Assembly: GCA_944470555.2 (NCBI GenBank)
Contig: OX104127.1
Span: 137,286,786-137,350,785 of the forward strand
Direction of reading: 5' to 3'
DNA from: Heterobilharzia americana
Lineage: Eukaryota; Platyhelminthes; Trematoda; Strigeidida; Schistosomatidae
DNA length: 64,000 nt
Shown one piece after another: positions 36,238 to 46,365 of the stretch. The translations under genes were made by a program, and so were the position numbers. Below the pieces are notes generated by a model. The model ran no database searches, was not told the DNA's origin, and worked only from the letters and a program-made list of their open reading frames with translations. Positions within the stretch are counted from its first letter, which is position 1; the number at the start of each line of letters is the position of its first letter.

Positions 36238-36576
36238 TAGGTTTGTTGATTAGAAATGTCACACAATGAAACAGTATCACTTAATAGATAACATTTCGGA
36301 CACAATTTGTTGTCTACATTCATATCTGATAACTCAACAAATTTAACACAGAGTTTACATAGTTCCAATTTTCTCTCCTTCTTTGCGATGATAACAGTGG
36401 TAGAATTTTCCATATATGTGGGACAGCTGCATAATCATTTCCATTACTGCATATAGTTGGTGTGGATTAGATAAACAAAGATTCGTTTATCATTTGACTG
36501 TCTGAGATAGTGGTAGTTTAGTAGACGAGTATTTATACTGGGTGATGATTGAAGGTGAGATGAAGATTTGGACTGC
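36238..36576 (-). repeat. PLE terminal repeat, left inverted arm
   Basis: Reverse complement of 37031-37371. Positions 36271-36576 match 37031-37336 without a mismatch in my comparison (306 bp). Beyond that, toward the outer end, the arms diverge (a difference at 36270, then several more). The arm contains the same repeat type as 5101-5408 but is clearly diverged from it, plus a leader segment tatactgggtgatgattgaa that also appears at 22709-22745. Confidence 0.87.
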
Positions 36577-36585
36577 AGGTTAAAA

Positions 36586-36885
36586 GATCCTAGTGATTCA
36601 ATTAAATAAAATTCTGGTTTAGCAAATCCCTTGCAATGATTACCAGATCAAACACACAGGTCAAAGTAGTCGACCAGGGTCGATTAGAATAACAGGGCAC
36701 AAAACTTGGCTAAATCAACATTAGCAGATCTTAATAAGATAAGGAATTTAGAGAAAGGCTCAGCTGGCTATAACTCTGCACGCAATTACACACAATCACA
36801 CAGTGGGGTGGGATAGAGCGACAGCGTTCAAAATTAACTTAGTTGGTTGGAGGGATATAGAAATTGATAAACGAATCTTTATACT
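36586..36885 (+). pseudogene. PLE GIY-YIG C-terminal fragment
   Basis: Aligns with 4849-5140: gatcctagtgattcaattaa..., ccttgcaatgattaccagat, gtcaaagtagtcgaccaggg, tcgattagaataacagggca. It corresponds to the GIY-YIG end of the PLE at 3221 but is crippled by stops. It sits between the two inverted arms, consistent with the 3' end of a strongly 5'-truncated element. Confidence 0.75.
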
Positions 36886-37030
36886 GGGTGATGATCGAGG
36901 GTGAGACGAAAAGTTGGACAGCGGATGGATTCGAACCAGCGACCAACAGGTTTCCGGTTCCGAGGTCCTCGTAACTCAGTTGGTGGAGCATCGGATTGGA
37001 ATCCCGATGGTTGCTGGTTTGAATCCTGCC
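36886..37030 (+). repeat. tRNA-like module inside the PLE terminal structure
   Basis: The sequence cctcgtaactcagttggtgg, agcatcggattggaatcccg, atggttgctggtttgaatcc resembles a tRNA: A-box-like gtaactcagttggtgg, an anticodon-stem-like atcgg...ccgat, and B-box-like ctggtttgaatcctg. The copy at 22514-22745 carries a related segment in the same place (tttgaatccttccgc). It is not a credible tRNA gene. I infer a tRNA-derived promoter-like piece belonging to this PLE family's leader. Confidence 0.5.
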
Positions 37031-37371
37031 GCAGTCCAAATCTTCATCTCACCTTCAATCATCACCCAGTATAAATACTCGTCTACTAAACTACCACTAT
37101 CTCAGACAGTCAAATGATAAACGAATCTTTGTTTATCTAATCCACACCAACTATATGCAGTAATGGAAATGATTATGCAGCTGTCCCACATATATGGAAA
37201 ATTCTACCACTGTTATCATCGCAAAGAAGGAGAGAAAATTGGAACTATGTAAACTCTGTGTTAAATTTGTTGAGTTATCAGATATGAATGTAGACAACAA
37301 ATTGTGTCCGAAATGTTATCTATTAAGTGATACTGTCTCATTGTGTGATATTTTTAATAAACAGACTAAAA
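37031..37371 (+). repeat. PLE terminal repeat, right direct arm
   Basis: Partner of the arm at 36238-36576. It contains the leader cttcatctcaccttcaatca, tcacccagtataaatactcg, then the terminal repeat proper ending cagactaaaa near 37371. The open frame at 37194-37394 starts within it. Only about 450 bp separates the arms, so the locus can fold back on itself. Confidence 0.87.
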
Positions 37372-37394
37372 GTGAAAGTTCTTGTTGGACGTAA
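37194..37394 (+). CDS. Small two-knuckle (CxxC...CPKC) frame in PLE terminal repeat
   Basis: 66 codons starting MENSTT. A basic stretch KKERKL is followed by CKLC, about 18 residues, then CPKCY, and later VSLCDIFN. The spacing CxxC-x(n)-CxxC is that of a zinc ribbon or knuckle. The last residues (SESSCWT) lie beyond the repeat and are probably flank. The homologous frame at 5195-5380 shares roughly two thirds of residues and has a 3-nt in-frame length difference. That suggests past selection on a protein, perhaps the N-terminal part of the PLE polyprotein. Whether it is ever translated alone is unknown. Confidence 0.4.
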   Translation: MENSTTVIIAKKERKLELCKLCVKFVELSDMNVDNKLCPKCYLLSDTVSLCDIFNKQTKSESSCWT

Positions 37395-38499
37395 AATGTA
37401 TTGACTGTTCATTCATTTGATAGTCATAGATAAAGTGATGGATGAAACACAGCTGATTGTGAAGGTGATAATTTCACGGTTACCTGTTATTATGAAATGG
37501 AAAATGCTGAGACTGTAGACAGAAGAGGTGGAACGTACGTCTTTTGCATTAAAAATAATGCTTGACCTAGTGAATTGACGGTGTTCCTGACATGCACAAT
37601 TGTTGAAAACTTACCTCTTTATGAAGCCTTTCCTTTTGCTGTGTATTCGAGTGTGAAAAAGGACCGATGGAGCTATTCATCGAAATTCGACCAAATTCTC
37701 AAGAATCTAACTGTCCAATAACTTACTTTTTCCTCTCGACAGCCATGCGGGATAATGTTCAGAAATATGCTTCTAAAGTGCGCACTTTTTGCAGCCTATA
37801 TAACTGACTACACTGAAGACATGCATACTGAATATATTCCTTCCTTCTATAACAATAAAATAAGACATAAATTTCACTGTCTGTTTTTTAAGAAGTTGTG
37901 AGTAGAAATAAAGAGAAACGTTTCAAGACCAAACTTAAAACCAGTATGTGAAATTCAAAGTATCAGAGTGCATATTTTAATTACGTATAAAAGGGAATAA
38001 GGCTTAATTCTCTTTACAACTTCACGAGACGAAGCCTAATGAATTCGTGTGACTGTTTATTTCATAAGTGGTCAGGAAATTTGTTGATACACAGTATTTG
38101 TTACATTCTATAACACACAGAATCATTAAAACGTTTTTGAAGAGAGAATAATACAATAATGCTACCTATTTTCGAAATTCATTTTTTAATAACTGAGATT
38201 TTCCAAGTAGTACATAGCCTTTGAGTTATAACATTGGTTGATGAATGTTGAATATTTCAGACAATCAGTCTGTCTACGGATATTAAGTTAGGATTTTGAC
38301 TGATGAGATTATTTTGAATTTTATCCTGCAAATTCACTTCAGGTCCTTTGGATTGAACTGAAAGCATTATTATTTGTTGATAATTGTTGTTTATTGTTCT
38401 TATTATACTGGATTGAATTGATCAACCTCCGTTAAAATGTGCTTTTCTGTACCGATGCCACAATGTTACTTAATCATTAATTGTGTTGTCATTCAATTG
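37395..38499. other. No recognised feature
   Basis: AT-rich DNA. No gene or named repeat seen. Confidence 0.5.
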
Positions 38500-38620
38500 A
38501 TGGTGGCTAGCGGTGGTATTCAGGACAGTGTTTTCGCCCTATCTCCCAGTGAATGGTGTTGCCCTCACTGATACTCGAACCGTACACCTATCTTTTCAAA
38601 TTTCAAAGCTTTATGCAACA
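38500..38620 (-). mobile_element. Sm-alpha-type hammerhead SINE, minus member of a head-to-head pair
   Basis: Plus-strand order: gtggctagcggtggtattca, ggacagtgttttcgccctat, ctcccagtgaatggtgttgc, cctcactgatactcgaac. It matches the family in minus orientation, but the segment from helix II to the first half of helix I is deleted (ctat joins ctcccagtg), so no ribozyme remains. Confidence 0.65.
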
Positions 38621-38689
38621 TCTAACAACGGACTACTACAATTATCAACAAATAATAACAATTGAAACTCGTCCCACAAGATGTGACTC

Positions 38690-38830
38690 TCGTACTCGGT
38701 GGTCTAGCGATAACGCTTTGGCGTTTGAAGCACTGAGGTGTAGGTACATCCAGCTGACGAATCCCGAATAAAGTGGAATGTGTATCCTGGATTCCACTAC
38801 TGGGCAATCACATATTAAATTAGGATATCA
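38690..38830 (+). mobile_element. Sm-alpha-type hammerhead SINE, plus member of a head-to-head pair
   Basis: The head tactcggtggtctagcgata, acgctttggcgtttgaagc (38694-38732) has a good A-box-like segment. The B-box part is deleted. The ribozyme reads gtacatccagctgacgaatc, ccgaataaagtggaatgtgt, atcctggattccac: helix I (atccag/ctggat) and ATC cleavage site intact, helix II degraded, GAAA changed to GAAT. Confidence 0.72.
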
Positions 38831-39139
38831 CGAATTAAAAACAATTTTTGATAAATGAGCTGATTATTAACACAAGTGAATATTTGAATATATTATTCTT
38901 TAATACTTTCTGATTATTGCATCGAAAATATTGTCCACTCACTTGTGTAATCGAAACAACAAATGCCACGGTTAAAACGGTGTCAACACTGTTTTACAAA
39001 GTTTCAAAAAGTTTGAAATAATACAGTATCAAACTATCGTTGGATATTATAATCCCATTTCCTAAATACCTGGAATTGCCTTTTCTAATCTGAAAGAAAC
39101 TGTCTAGAATTTTTATCGGTCACTAAAGAGATGTTGATT
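38831..39139. other. No recognised feature
   Basis: Short AT-rich spacer, nothing seen. Confidence 0.5.
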
Positions 39140-39350
39140 TCATTTTGTTCATTCTTGAGTGCTGATGGAATTCTATCTGTCAGTGTTAGCGTCGCTGACT
39201 GAATACTAGATGAAGTGGATTCGAACCTAAGAGAGGATATCAGTTCCTTTGAGGTTTGAAATGTGATCTGCTGACCATTACCAAGAAGAAAGAAACCTAG
39301 CTTCAGAGATGCCTGCTGATTACCTCCATCCAACTAACCTCTAGATTTTG
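39140..39350 (+). mobile_element. SINE family B with hammerhead-like core, third copy
   Basis: Aligns with 14650-14885. The B-box position is tggattcgaacctaag (39213-39228) and the 3' part reads gatctgctgaccattaccaa, gaagaaagaaacctagcttc, agagatgcctgctgattacc, tccatccaactaac. CTGACCA and GAAAC mark the two core blocks; helix II is lost. It confirms that the core blocks belong to a dispersed family. Confidence 0.5.
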
Positions 39351-39444
39351 GACAGTATCCTACCATGTTATATATGTGGTTTCAATTTCCCTAAGACACC
39401 ATTGTAAAAAACATATTCTAGTTCTATCCTTTAATTTTATACAG

Positions 39445-39568
39445 GTTAGATTCATGTTTGATATTTATGTAGAGTTAGCGGTTGTCAACATGATGGATGC
39501 TGATTCATTCCATAGTTTAAAAGCTTTCGGTTCTGTTTTACATGTACAATATAAACCTAACCAAAAAG
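39445..39568 (+). CDS. Putative single exon of an RRM protein (RBM48-like)
   Basis: The open frame is bounded by a good acceptor (ctatcctttaattttatacag, AG at 39443-39444) and a GT at 39569-39570. It is 124 nt long, phase 0 in and phase 1 out. The 41 codons read VRFMFDIYVELAVVNMMD, then ADSFHS, then FGSVLHVQYKPNQK. This fits the second half of an RRM: beta3 (VRF), helix 2 (A..A...MDA..F) and beta4 (LHVQY.P). RBM48-type proteins, which act in the minor spliceosome, have closely similar wording at this point (MD..SF.G..LHV.Y.P). No flanking exon was identified in the window; schistosome introns can be many kb long. It may also be a coincidental frame. Confidence 0.4.
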
Positions 39569-39580
39569 GTATCACTTGAA

Positions 39581-41425
39581 CATATTAGCTTGAAATGACT
39601 AAAGCTCAAAATCCTAAAAATGTTCGTGAATTTTATCTATAAACCTTCATCAAATTTCACTCACCGCTTTTTCATCTCGCACCAAAAAATGTTTTATTCA
39701 TAGTGAATTGATTTTATGTTCCTTGGACTTTTCAGTTCAGCGACCTTGAAAGTAATAAAACTTAAGATGTTGTGCATGTCCTTTTGTTGTGTGGTTGAAA
39801 TAAATTCCTTTGGGTAATCAACTGTTCATATCGTGCTTGATGAGACATTTTTTATTGGCTTGGTAGTACACCAAACTTCTTTATCGACAGTTTTATACTA
39901 TTGTAGGTCATATAAATATAATGAATATCTAGAAGTTTATTTTTTGAAATCACATGTTAATGTTTTTATAGGTGATACACAGTAATTCAAACTGTCAGTA
40001 TGATAAATAATAACCACTCTTCTAAACTCTGAATCATGCTTAAAAATTTCATCATTTGTTCTTGTCACTCTCGGTCTAATCGGATATCTACCGTCGATGA
40101 ACAAAAGAGAACACCACCTATAATATGCATCTGCATCCCAGAAACAAATCTCACTTTTGATAACACTATATTGATTGTGCCCTAAAAACTGAGCAATGCA
40201 ATGAGGTTGGTTCTAGAAGAGATATTAATGGCATAAATGGCCAAATAATGGCATCTGTAACTATGATAGCGTGTCAGATGAATTGGAACCTCAAATACTG
40301 CATAAATGTATTCCTTTCTGATCACACGACCTCGGTAATGACTGTTGAAGAGTATTCGACTTTTACTTATGAATATTATACTTCAAGAGTTCAAAAATGA
40401 AACATACATTTACATATCTACATCATAGTTTAGAGTCTGGTTGTAATATTTCAAATGTAATCAACGTATGAGGCTACATTCCATATTAAAAATAAATGAA
40501 CATCATTTGCGCTTATTTTTTCTACCCATGTATTCATGATAGTGTTTTTCACACCGGCAAAGATTAATTATCCTATGTAATGTTGATTTGTACAAGCATT
40601 GAACATTTTCGTTTTCTTGTGAACTCTCCAACCTGAATCATATTTATGAAATTAGGAATAAACGATTTGTAGAAAAATACCTTTTTAACTGGAGGAATAT
40701 AATTCAAACAAACAATTTAATTGTAGCGAAATAGATCACCACCAGAAAGAAAATAGGTAAACAAATATACGGTAAAGCAGTTTATTATCCCAAAATCAAT
40801 CGATATCCCTTATTATTTGACTATATAGATCTAATAGGACTTGAAATAAGCCAAAATACTCAATTCTTGTCAACATAAATTATTATTCTGGTTTATGTAC
40901 ACCTCTGAACAACCTCTGGTAATAATGTTAAGTAAAAACTAAGGAAGAAAAGATGGGAAAAATAAAATTTAGGCAATATTAATCAGTAATCCTTTTGAAT
41001 GAATCAACGAGGAAAGGAAGGGTAATAGCACACAGCCTTATAAGTTTAGATAATGATTTCACTGGATCCATTTGAGCAATAGTCATTCATTCATACTGTT
41101 CAGATAAAATCAATTCTGAACCTAATTAAATAATTACAAAGAATTTATTGTGTGTATAAAAAGAAGAAAAGAATTGAGGTGAAGAGTTTATGCATAAATT
41201 AAAGGGCTTACCTCATTGTTTAGTGGAGATCTCAAGGATTAAGTACACCCATATGTTCATATCTGAATTTAATCCTATAGATTTATTCTATTAAATACAT
41301 AGCCAGCAAGGTTATAGAGTACTTATATATACATTGCATCAGTTAAGAAGATTTGTTATTCGAGTTCGGAATGACAACCACTCAGTGGTTTTCACGCGTC
41401 ATTAGTCAGCACTGAGAAATTTATA

Positions 41426-41430
<5 letters not shown>
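39581..41430. other. Anonymous AT-rich DNA
   Basis: 1.8 kb downstream of the putative exon. I found no continuation of the RRM protein and no repeat family. Confidence 0.45.

Positions 41431-41474
<44 letters not shown>
41431..41474. repeat. (AT)22 microsatellite
   Basis: Uninterrupted AT dinucleotide run of 44 bp. Confidence 0.97.
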
Positions 41475-41477
<3 letters not shown>

Positions 41478-41617
41478 TCCACTTCCCTTCCGAGTGGTTG
41501 ATCACACAGGTCATACGTTCTCTTTACGACCACAGTAAATCCATCTGGAAAGATTTCAATAATCAGCAATATAAATACATATATATACATACATATATAC
41601 CATATATTATTATATTA

Positions 41618-43145
41618 TTTGTCCCTTGGGTTCCTAATGGAACATAGGGATTCAGTAGCATGTCTCCATTCCACTCTGTTCTCTGTAATCTTTTGAACCT
41701 GGCTCAACAACAGTCCAGAAGCTCTCATTTCTTCCTCACAAGATCTCCTCCATGTCACCCTCACCTCCGACGCTCAACTTGTCGCTTCCCATCTGGGTTC
41801 CACTCGAGTGCCTGGCGTGTGATGTCCCCAGTTGGTCTTCTCAGTGCATGCCAGATCCACCTCCACTTCTTTCTGAATATTTGCTGAGCGTTAGGTTCCT
41901 GGTTTGTTCATTAGCAGGCCAGAGTGAGTTCCTTGTTGCTTATTCTTTCTGGCCATGTGAGCTTCAGTAACGAGCGTAGGCACTTGCTGATGAATGTCTG
42001 TAGTTTGTTGGAAATGCCTTTCGGGACACGCCAGGTCTCTGAGCCATACAGTAGCACTGGCTTGACTGACATTAGTGTTGAAAATTCAGATCTTGTTCAC
42101 GCCTCATGCTGAAGGCGGAAGATCTCCACACGAGTTTCGGGTTAATGAACGCCTGTCTTGGTTTTCCTTTCCTGGCTCTGATATCCTCGTCTGTGCCAAC
42201 GCCTGTAGTTGAAACGATGCTGCCCAGACTACTTCCTTTCAATTTCTCTTTTGGTTGGTGATTGGGGCTTGTTGCAGTTGGTGGTGGTGTTGGTTGGGCA
42301 TCTTCATCTCCTTTGTCCTCTCCACGTTCACTTGAAGTCCCGTCTTCACTGCCCTGCCTCTTCTGTCAACATGTTGGATTTTTCCTGTAGATCTTTAAGT
42401 TTTTGTGACATTAGACATAAGTCATCGCGAAATCCTAATCTTCTAGGATCTTTTCCCAGGTCCAGCCAGCGTATCCCCCTCTTCTCGCTCCTCACTGTTT
42501 GTTGCATGACTTAGTAGATCACAATCAGGAAAATCATGGGTTATAGTAAACTGCTTTGTTTTACTCCTGCCCCCTATCTTTACTTCAAACGCATCACTGA
42601 GCTGGGCTTTCCACTGTGGATTACTTGGCATGTGGCATCTTCATATGCTTATTGAATGAGGTTGATAAAGGTTTGTGGTATTCCGTAATGTTGAAGCAAC
42701 TGCCAAATTATTTCTCAGTCGACGCTGTCAAAGGCCTTTTCAAAGTCGATGAAGTTAAGGTAGAGAGTTGAATACCATTCTACACTCTGTTCTATGGTGA
42801 TGCGAAGCGCTGCAATTTTGTCCACACATGACTTGTACTTCTTGAATCCAGCCTGTTCCTGTTGTAGTTTGAATCCAGAGCATGTTTTATTCTCCCCTCG
42901 ATGATGCGGCATAATATTTTGCTTGGGGTGGACAGCATGATTCCGCACCATTTCTTGCACAGACTTAGGTCGCCCTTCTTTGGAGGTTTGACGAGATAGC
43001 CCTTCTTCTGATCAATGAGCAGGTCTCTTCCCTTCTTTCCAGATCTTCTGCAATAGTGGTATGAGCATGTTCGCTGTTGTCCCTGCGTCTGTTCTCAGTG
43101 CTTCTGGAGGGATTCCATTGGGTCCCGCTGCTTTCCCGAATTTCA

Positions 43146-43146
<1 letters not shown>
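41618..43146 (-). mobile_element. 5'-truncated RTE-clade retrotransposon abutting (TA)n
   Basis: Minus-strand copy of about 1.5 kb from the RT fingers/palm to the 3' end. On the minus strand: FGKAAGPNGIPPEALRTDAG (43140-43081), LLQKIWKEGK (about 43050-43021), NHAVHPKQNI and FKKYKSCVDKIAALRIT (about 42860-42800), LYLNFIDFEKAFDSVD (42765-42715; RT motif A, F-x-D-F-x-K-A-F-D), then C-terminal pieces to the 3' signature (plus strand tcccttgggttcctaatgga at 41622-41641) and an ATT-rich tail. Palm motifs are legible, but frames change repeatedly. The 5' end stops directly at a (TA)17 tract and the 3' tail runs into ATATAC repeats. Confidence 0.88.

Positions 43147-43180
<34 letters not shown>
43147..43180. 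repeat. (TA)17 microsatellite
   Basis: Perfect TA run adjoining the truncated 5' end of the RTE copy. Confidence 0.97.
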
Positions 43181-43181
<1 letters not shown>

Positions 43182-43429
43182 TCATTAATATTTTGAGTAA
43201 AATAAACTTTTGCATGTATATTTTAACAGGAAACGTCAAGTTAAAGGAATTCGAACATTTTGGTTTCCATATGCAAAAGATGGAAATTCCCTGTGAGGGT
43301 TTAATGTATTCATCGCGATTCGATAGCATCAGGTTCCTAGCTTTCAAGCAACTTTCTAAAAAGGGGTAAATAATGAGCAAAAAATCATGTTTTTTGTGTG
43401 CTTAAAAATCCTGTGTTTGATGTCTCCAT

Positions 43430-43530
43430 AGCTCTGCAAATTAGTTGCATACTAGGACGAAAGAGATTTTCTGGGTCCCTGCATTTTCAAGTGTTCCCAA
43501 ACTGATGTAGTGAGATGATGGATACTACTT
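43430..43530 (+). mobile_element. SINE family A, short 3' fragment
   Basis: The sequence catactaggacgaaagagatt, ttctgggtccctgcattttc, aagtgttcccaaactgatgt is a diverged version of the family-A 3' half. Confidence 0.5.
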
Positions 43531-45257
43531 TGAAAAATTTAAAATGTTACTTCTGTAATGAGATCAGATAAGAATATAATTGTTGAAAAACGATGTAATA
43601 TCATTTTGTAAAAACAACATGCAACTTGAAGTGATAGATATCAGAAAAGATACTCTAAAGGTGAAGTAGATGAATAAAAGAAAACAAGTAATGAGAAAAA
43701 TTCGGTTACATCAATCTTGTTTTCAATTCAGTTGATTCGCTTAAACTTATTGAAACATCAAAGTGTCTAGCTGACCAAGATGAAATATATCATACTTTAT
43801 GTTGAATGAAGTTAATATCATTTCATCAAAGCTACATTTTTTATGACATAACGAAGTGTATTTTCCATCACTATATAAAACAAACGTTGTTTTTACAAAA
43901 TAACAACAGTGATGAAGCTGTAAACAATAAAATTGTCCTACTGTTAACCGCATTCATCACAAGTATTTCAAAAAGTTGTAAATCATTCAGTACCTCATCG
44001 ATATGAAGGCAATGTAGAACAGCATAGTTTAATTCTCAAATGAAAACAAATCTACACTTTTAATCAAGTTAATTTGATTTCTTACGGTATTTCATGTGAA
44101 CCGAATCATATGAAACAATATGCAATCTAAGGGCAACAGAATAACTTTTAGTATTTACAACGTCCGAAAGCGAATTCGTAAACACCTTCAATTAGTGTAT
44201 GTTCTGTATTTCATGCACAATGTATCTTTAGGTATGCAAACTTTTGAACTAGATTGTTTAACATTGCATATCCAAAGTATTCTTAGAAATACTGTGCAAT
44301 GTACGAAGATAAGACATCTTAGATAGGACTGTCAGCATACCTTTCAGTTATAATGCCTTTCAACTGTGATCAGTTATCAAGTTGATAGTAAATTATGTAT
44401 TCTCAAGTTGAATTTGTAATTAAATTCACTGAATCTTTGTCATGGCTGCCACAACTACTGATTATAAACCTTTAAATTCTGTACATTCTTAGCGGTGGAA
44501 TGTAAAGCTGGATTCTACCTTTTGTTTATGTAGGACTTTTTGGAACATAACCCTTATGATTATCAGTGTAAGCCAATTGATTCTAACATAGGTACTGGAG
44601 TGAATACTGACCGCTACGGATGGTCGTAACCTTTGATTTCAGTTCTTTTATCGTATAAAATCGGAGATGGAACACTACTGATAATGACGTTGAATAACTG
44701 AGACATCTTGAGTAATCCTTAGTCTATGAATGACATGGTGATAGATTATCAGATTCACTTATGTTTGACCCACTTTTATATCGGAAATCATAACCTGTTT
44801 ATGGGACAAACTAGAAGCACGTGTATTATTCATGTTTGGTTCACTGTTATTTTGAATAATAACAATCGAGAAAAGTTAAACGAATGGGAAAAGTCAGCTG
44901 GTTTCGTTATTAGAAAGTCACCATTTATTATGTTCTCTGACTAACAAATTAAATAAATACATTGAAAGACAGTCACAACAAATATGAGGCTTTCACACTA
45001 TCAATTAACTTTATGGTTTAGTGAACCAGTTGTAGTTACAAAACTCAAACTTGATCTGTCTACTGAGAAAGATAGTGTTTTTAGTCTCTCTCTGCCTTGA
45101 TAATTTTAATCCCTAAATATGTAGATAAAATGTGTCATAATCTCATAAGCCCTGTTTTTGACTATATTTTTCGATCCATTTCAAATGTAACTCTCAGTTT
45201 CTCAGTTGCATTCATCTGATTACTTAGTGTAATGAAAACTTGTTAATTTTTGTTGTG
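43531..45257. other. No recognised feature
   Basis: AT-rich DNA. Several 60-70 codon frames on both strands lack any motif. Confidence 0.5.
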
Positions 45258-45720
45258 CTTGAAAAGGGTGGTCAATTTGCATATGATTGACGAACTTCAT
45301 GGTCCACGTTGACATTTCTCAAAGCCGAGTAGTTTTTCAACTACCCAAATGTGATGTCCACAAGGTTTCTGCTGGAACCACCTCAACCGAGAAGACAAGG
45401 CTAGACCTCTGACACAAAATTGTCATGAACTAGTGGAAGATTATATTACTGAGCAACTTGAGTTATTAAAAATCACCAACGCTGACCTGCAGTATGTCGC
45501 CATCCAGATCAAAGTGAGCTGAACACCGAACGGCTGTCTCATTCACTTGTGGTGGAGCTCATCAGTGGCGTATCTAGAGAAATTTGGCTCAAACAGTCAC
45601 ATCAATTCAGATCACCTAAACCTGACTAGCTGATATGCATGGACCTGTATATCTAAAAGAGGATGGTCAATTCGTAAATGATTCACAAATGTCAGTGTGG
45701 GTTGTTAACTTTCCAAGTCA
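45258..45720 (+). repeat. Unclassified dispersed repeat with internal inversion
   Basis: 45270-45375 (gattgacgaacttcatggtc ... gtttctgctggaacc) matches the reverse complement of about 50965-51055. In contrast 45505-45600 (gaacaccgaacggctgtctc, tggagctcatcagtggcgta) matches the plus strand of 50870-50945. The two halves of this copy therefore have opposite orientation relative to the other copy. A further partial repeat of the start (ggatggtcaattcgtaaatg) is at about 45661. No coding signal; the class is unknown (possibly an old LTR or a non-autonomous transposon). Confidence 0.5.
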
Positions 45721-46109
45721 TGTGCTAACTGATTATCTTATTTTATGTATACCGGTTTATGTAGGTCAACTGGCCAGATTTAGATTATCTGAACTAATTC
45801 GGTTGTAAATGCTGAAGTTAATCGGGTGCACCACTAATGCGCTCGGTCTCAAACTATCTAAATGGTGGTCCGGTGTTCAGGTCATTGATCTGGTTGTTGA
45901 GATACTATAGATCAACCTGAGTGATTTCTAACTACTAAAGTGTTTAGTAGTAGTACCTTTTATCACGCCTACTTAACCATGATAACATTTATTAATAATT
46001 CTAAAATAACATTGTATACAGCCCCTTCCCATTTATAAATATATATATACTATCTCCTCTAGCATGTTCATTTTATCACAATAAAGCGGTAGCCTTTGAG
46101 TAGTCTCAA
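45721..46109. other. No recognised feature
   Basis: Short AT-rich spacer with a tRNA-like look at 45830-45890 (ccactaatgcgctcggtctc) that I could not assign. Confidence 0.35.
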
Positions 46110-46365
46110 CAACTTCATCAATCTTTGGATTGGAAATACACTCAGAAGACCGTTTGGGAGTATCACGCGCCATATTTTCGAGTGGAACCCAAAAGGAAGA
46201 CGACAAGTTGGGTGTCCGAAGGTGACATGGAGGAGATCGTATCAGGATGAAATGAAAGCTTAAGGGCAGTCATAGAGCCACGTTCAAAAGACTGAAGAGG
46301 CAGAGTGAGATGGCGACGTGCTACTGAAGCTCTTTGTTCCACTAGGAATCAAAGGGATAAATAAT
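46110..46365 (+). mobile_element. RTE-clade retrotransposon, 3'-terminal fragment
   Basis: The sequence corresponds to the last 250 bp of the family: ggattggaaatacactcaga, agaccgtttgggagtatcac, gcgccatattttcgagtgga, acccaaaaggaagacgacaa, and the end tgttccactaggaatcaaag, ggataaataatag. Strongly 5'-truncated, no coding capacity. Confidence 0.85.

Noticed and set aside
36960..37025. Possible genuine tRNA gene
   Set aside because: No complete acceptor stem, the anticodon arm closes only with an odd 9-nt loop, and a related segment recurs in another PLE copy; better explained as a tRNA-derived repeat module.
41402..41590. Frame with a long Tyr-Ile repeat
   Set aside because: It is translation of the (AT)22 microsatellite.
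43218..43369. Open plus-strand stretch after gtatattttaacag, ending near a GT, as a possible exon
   Set aside because: Two frames are open for similar lengths, the donor is weak and I recognise no protein family; not enough to call.
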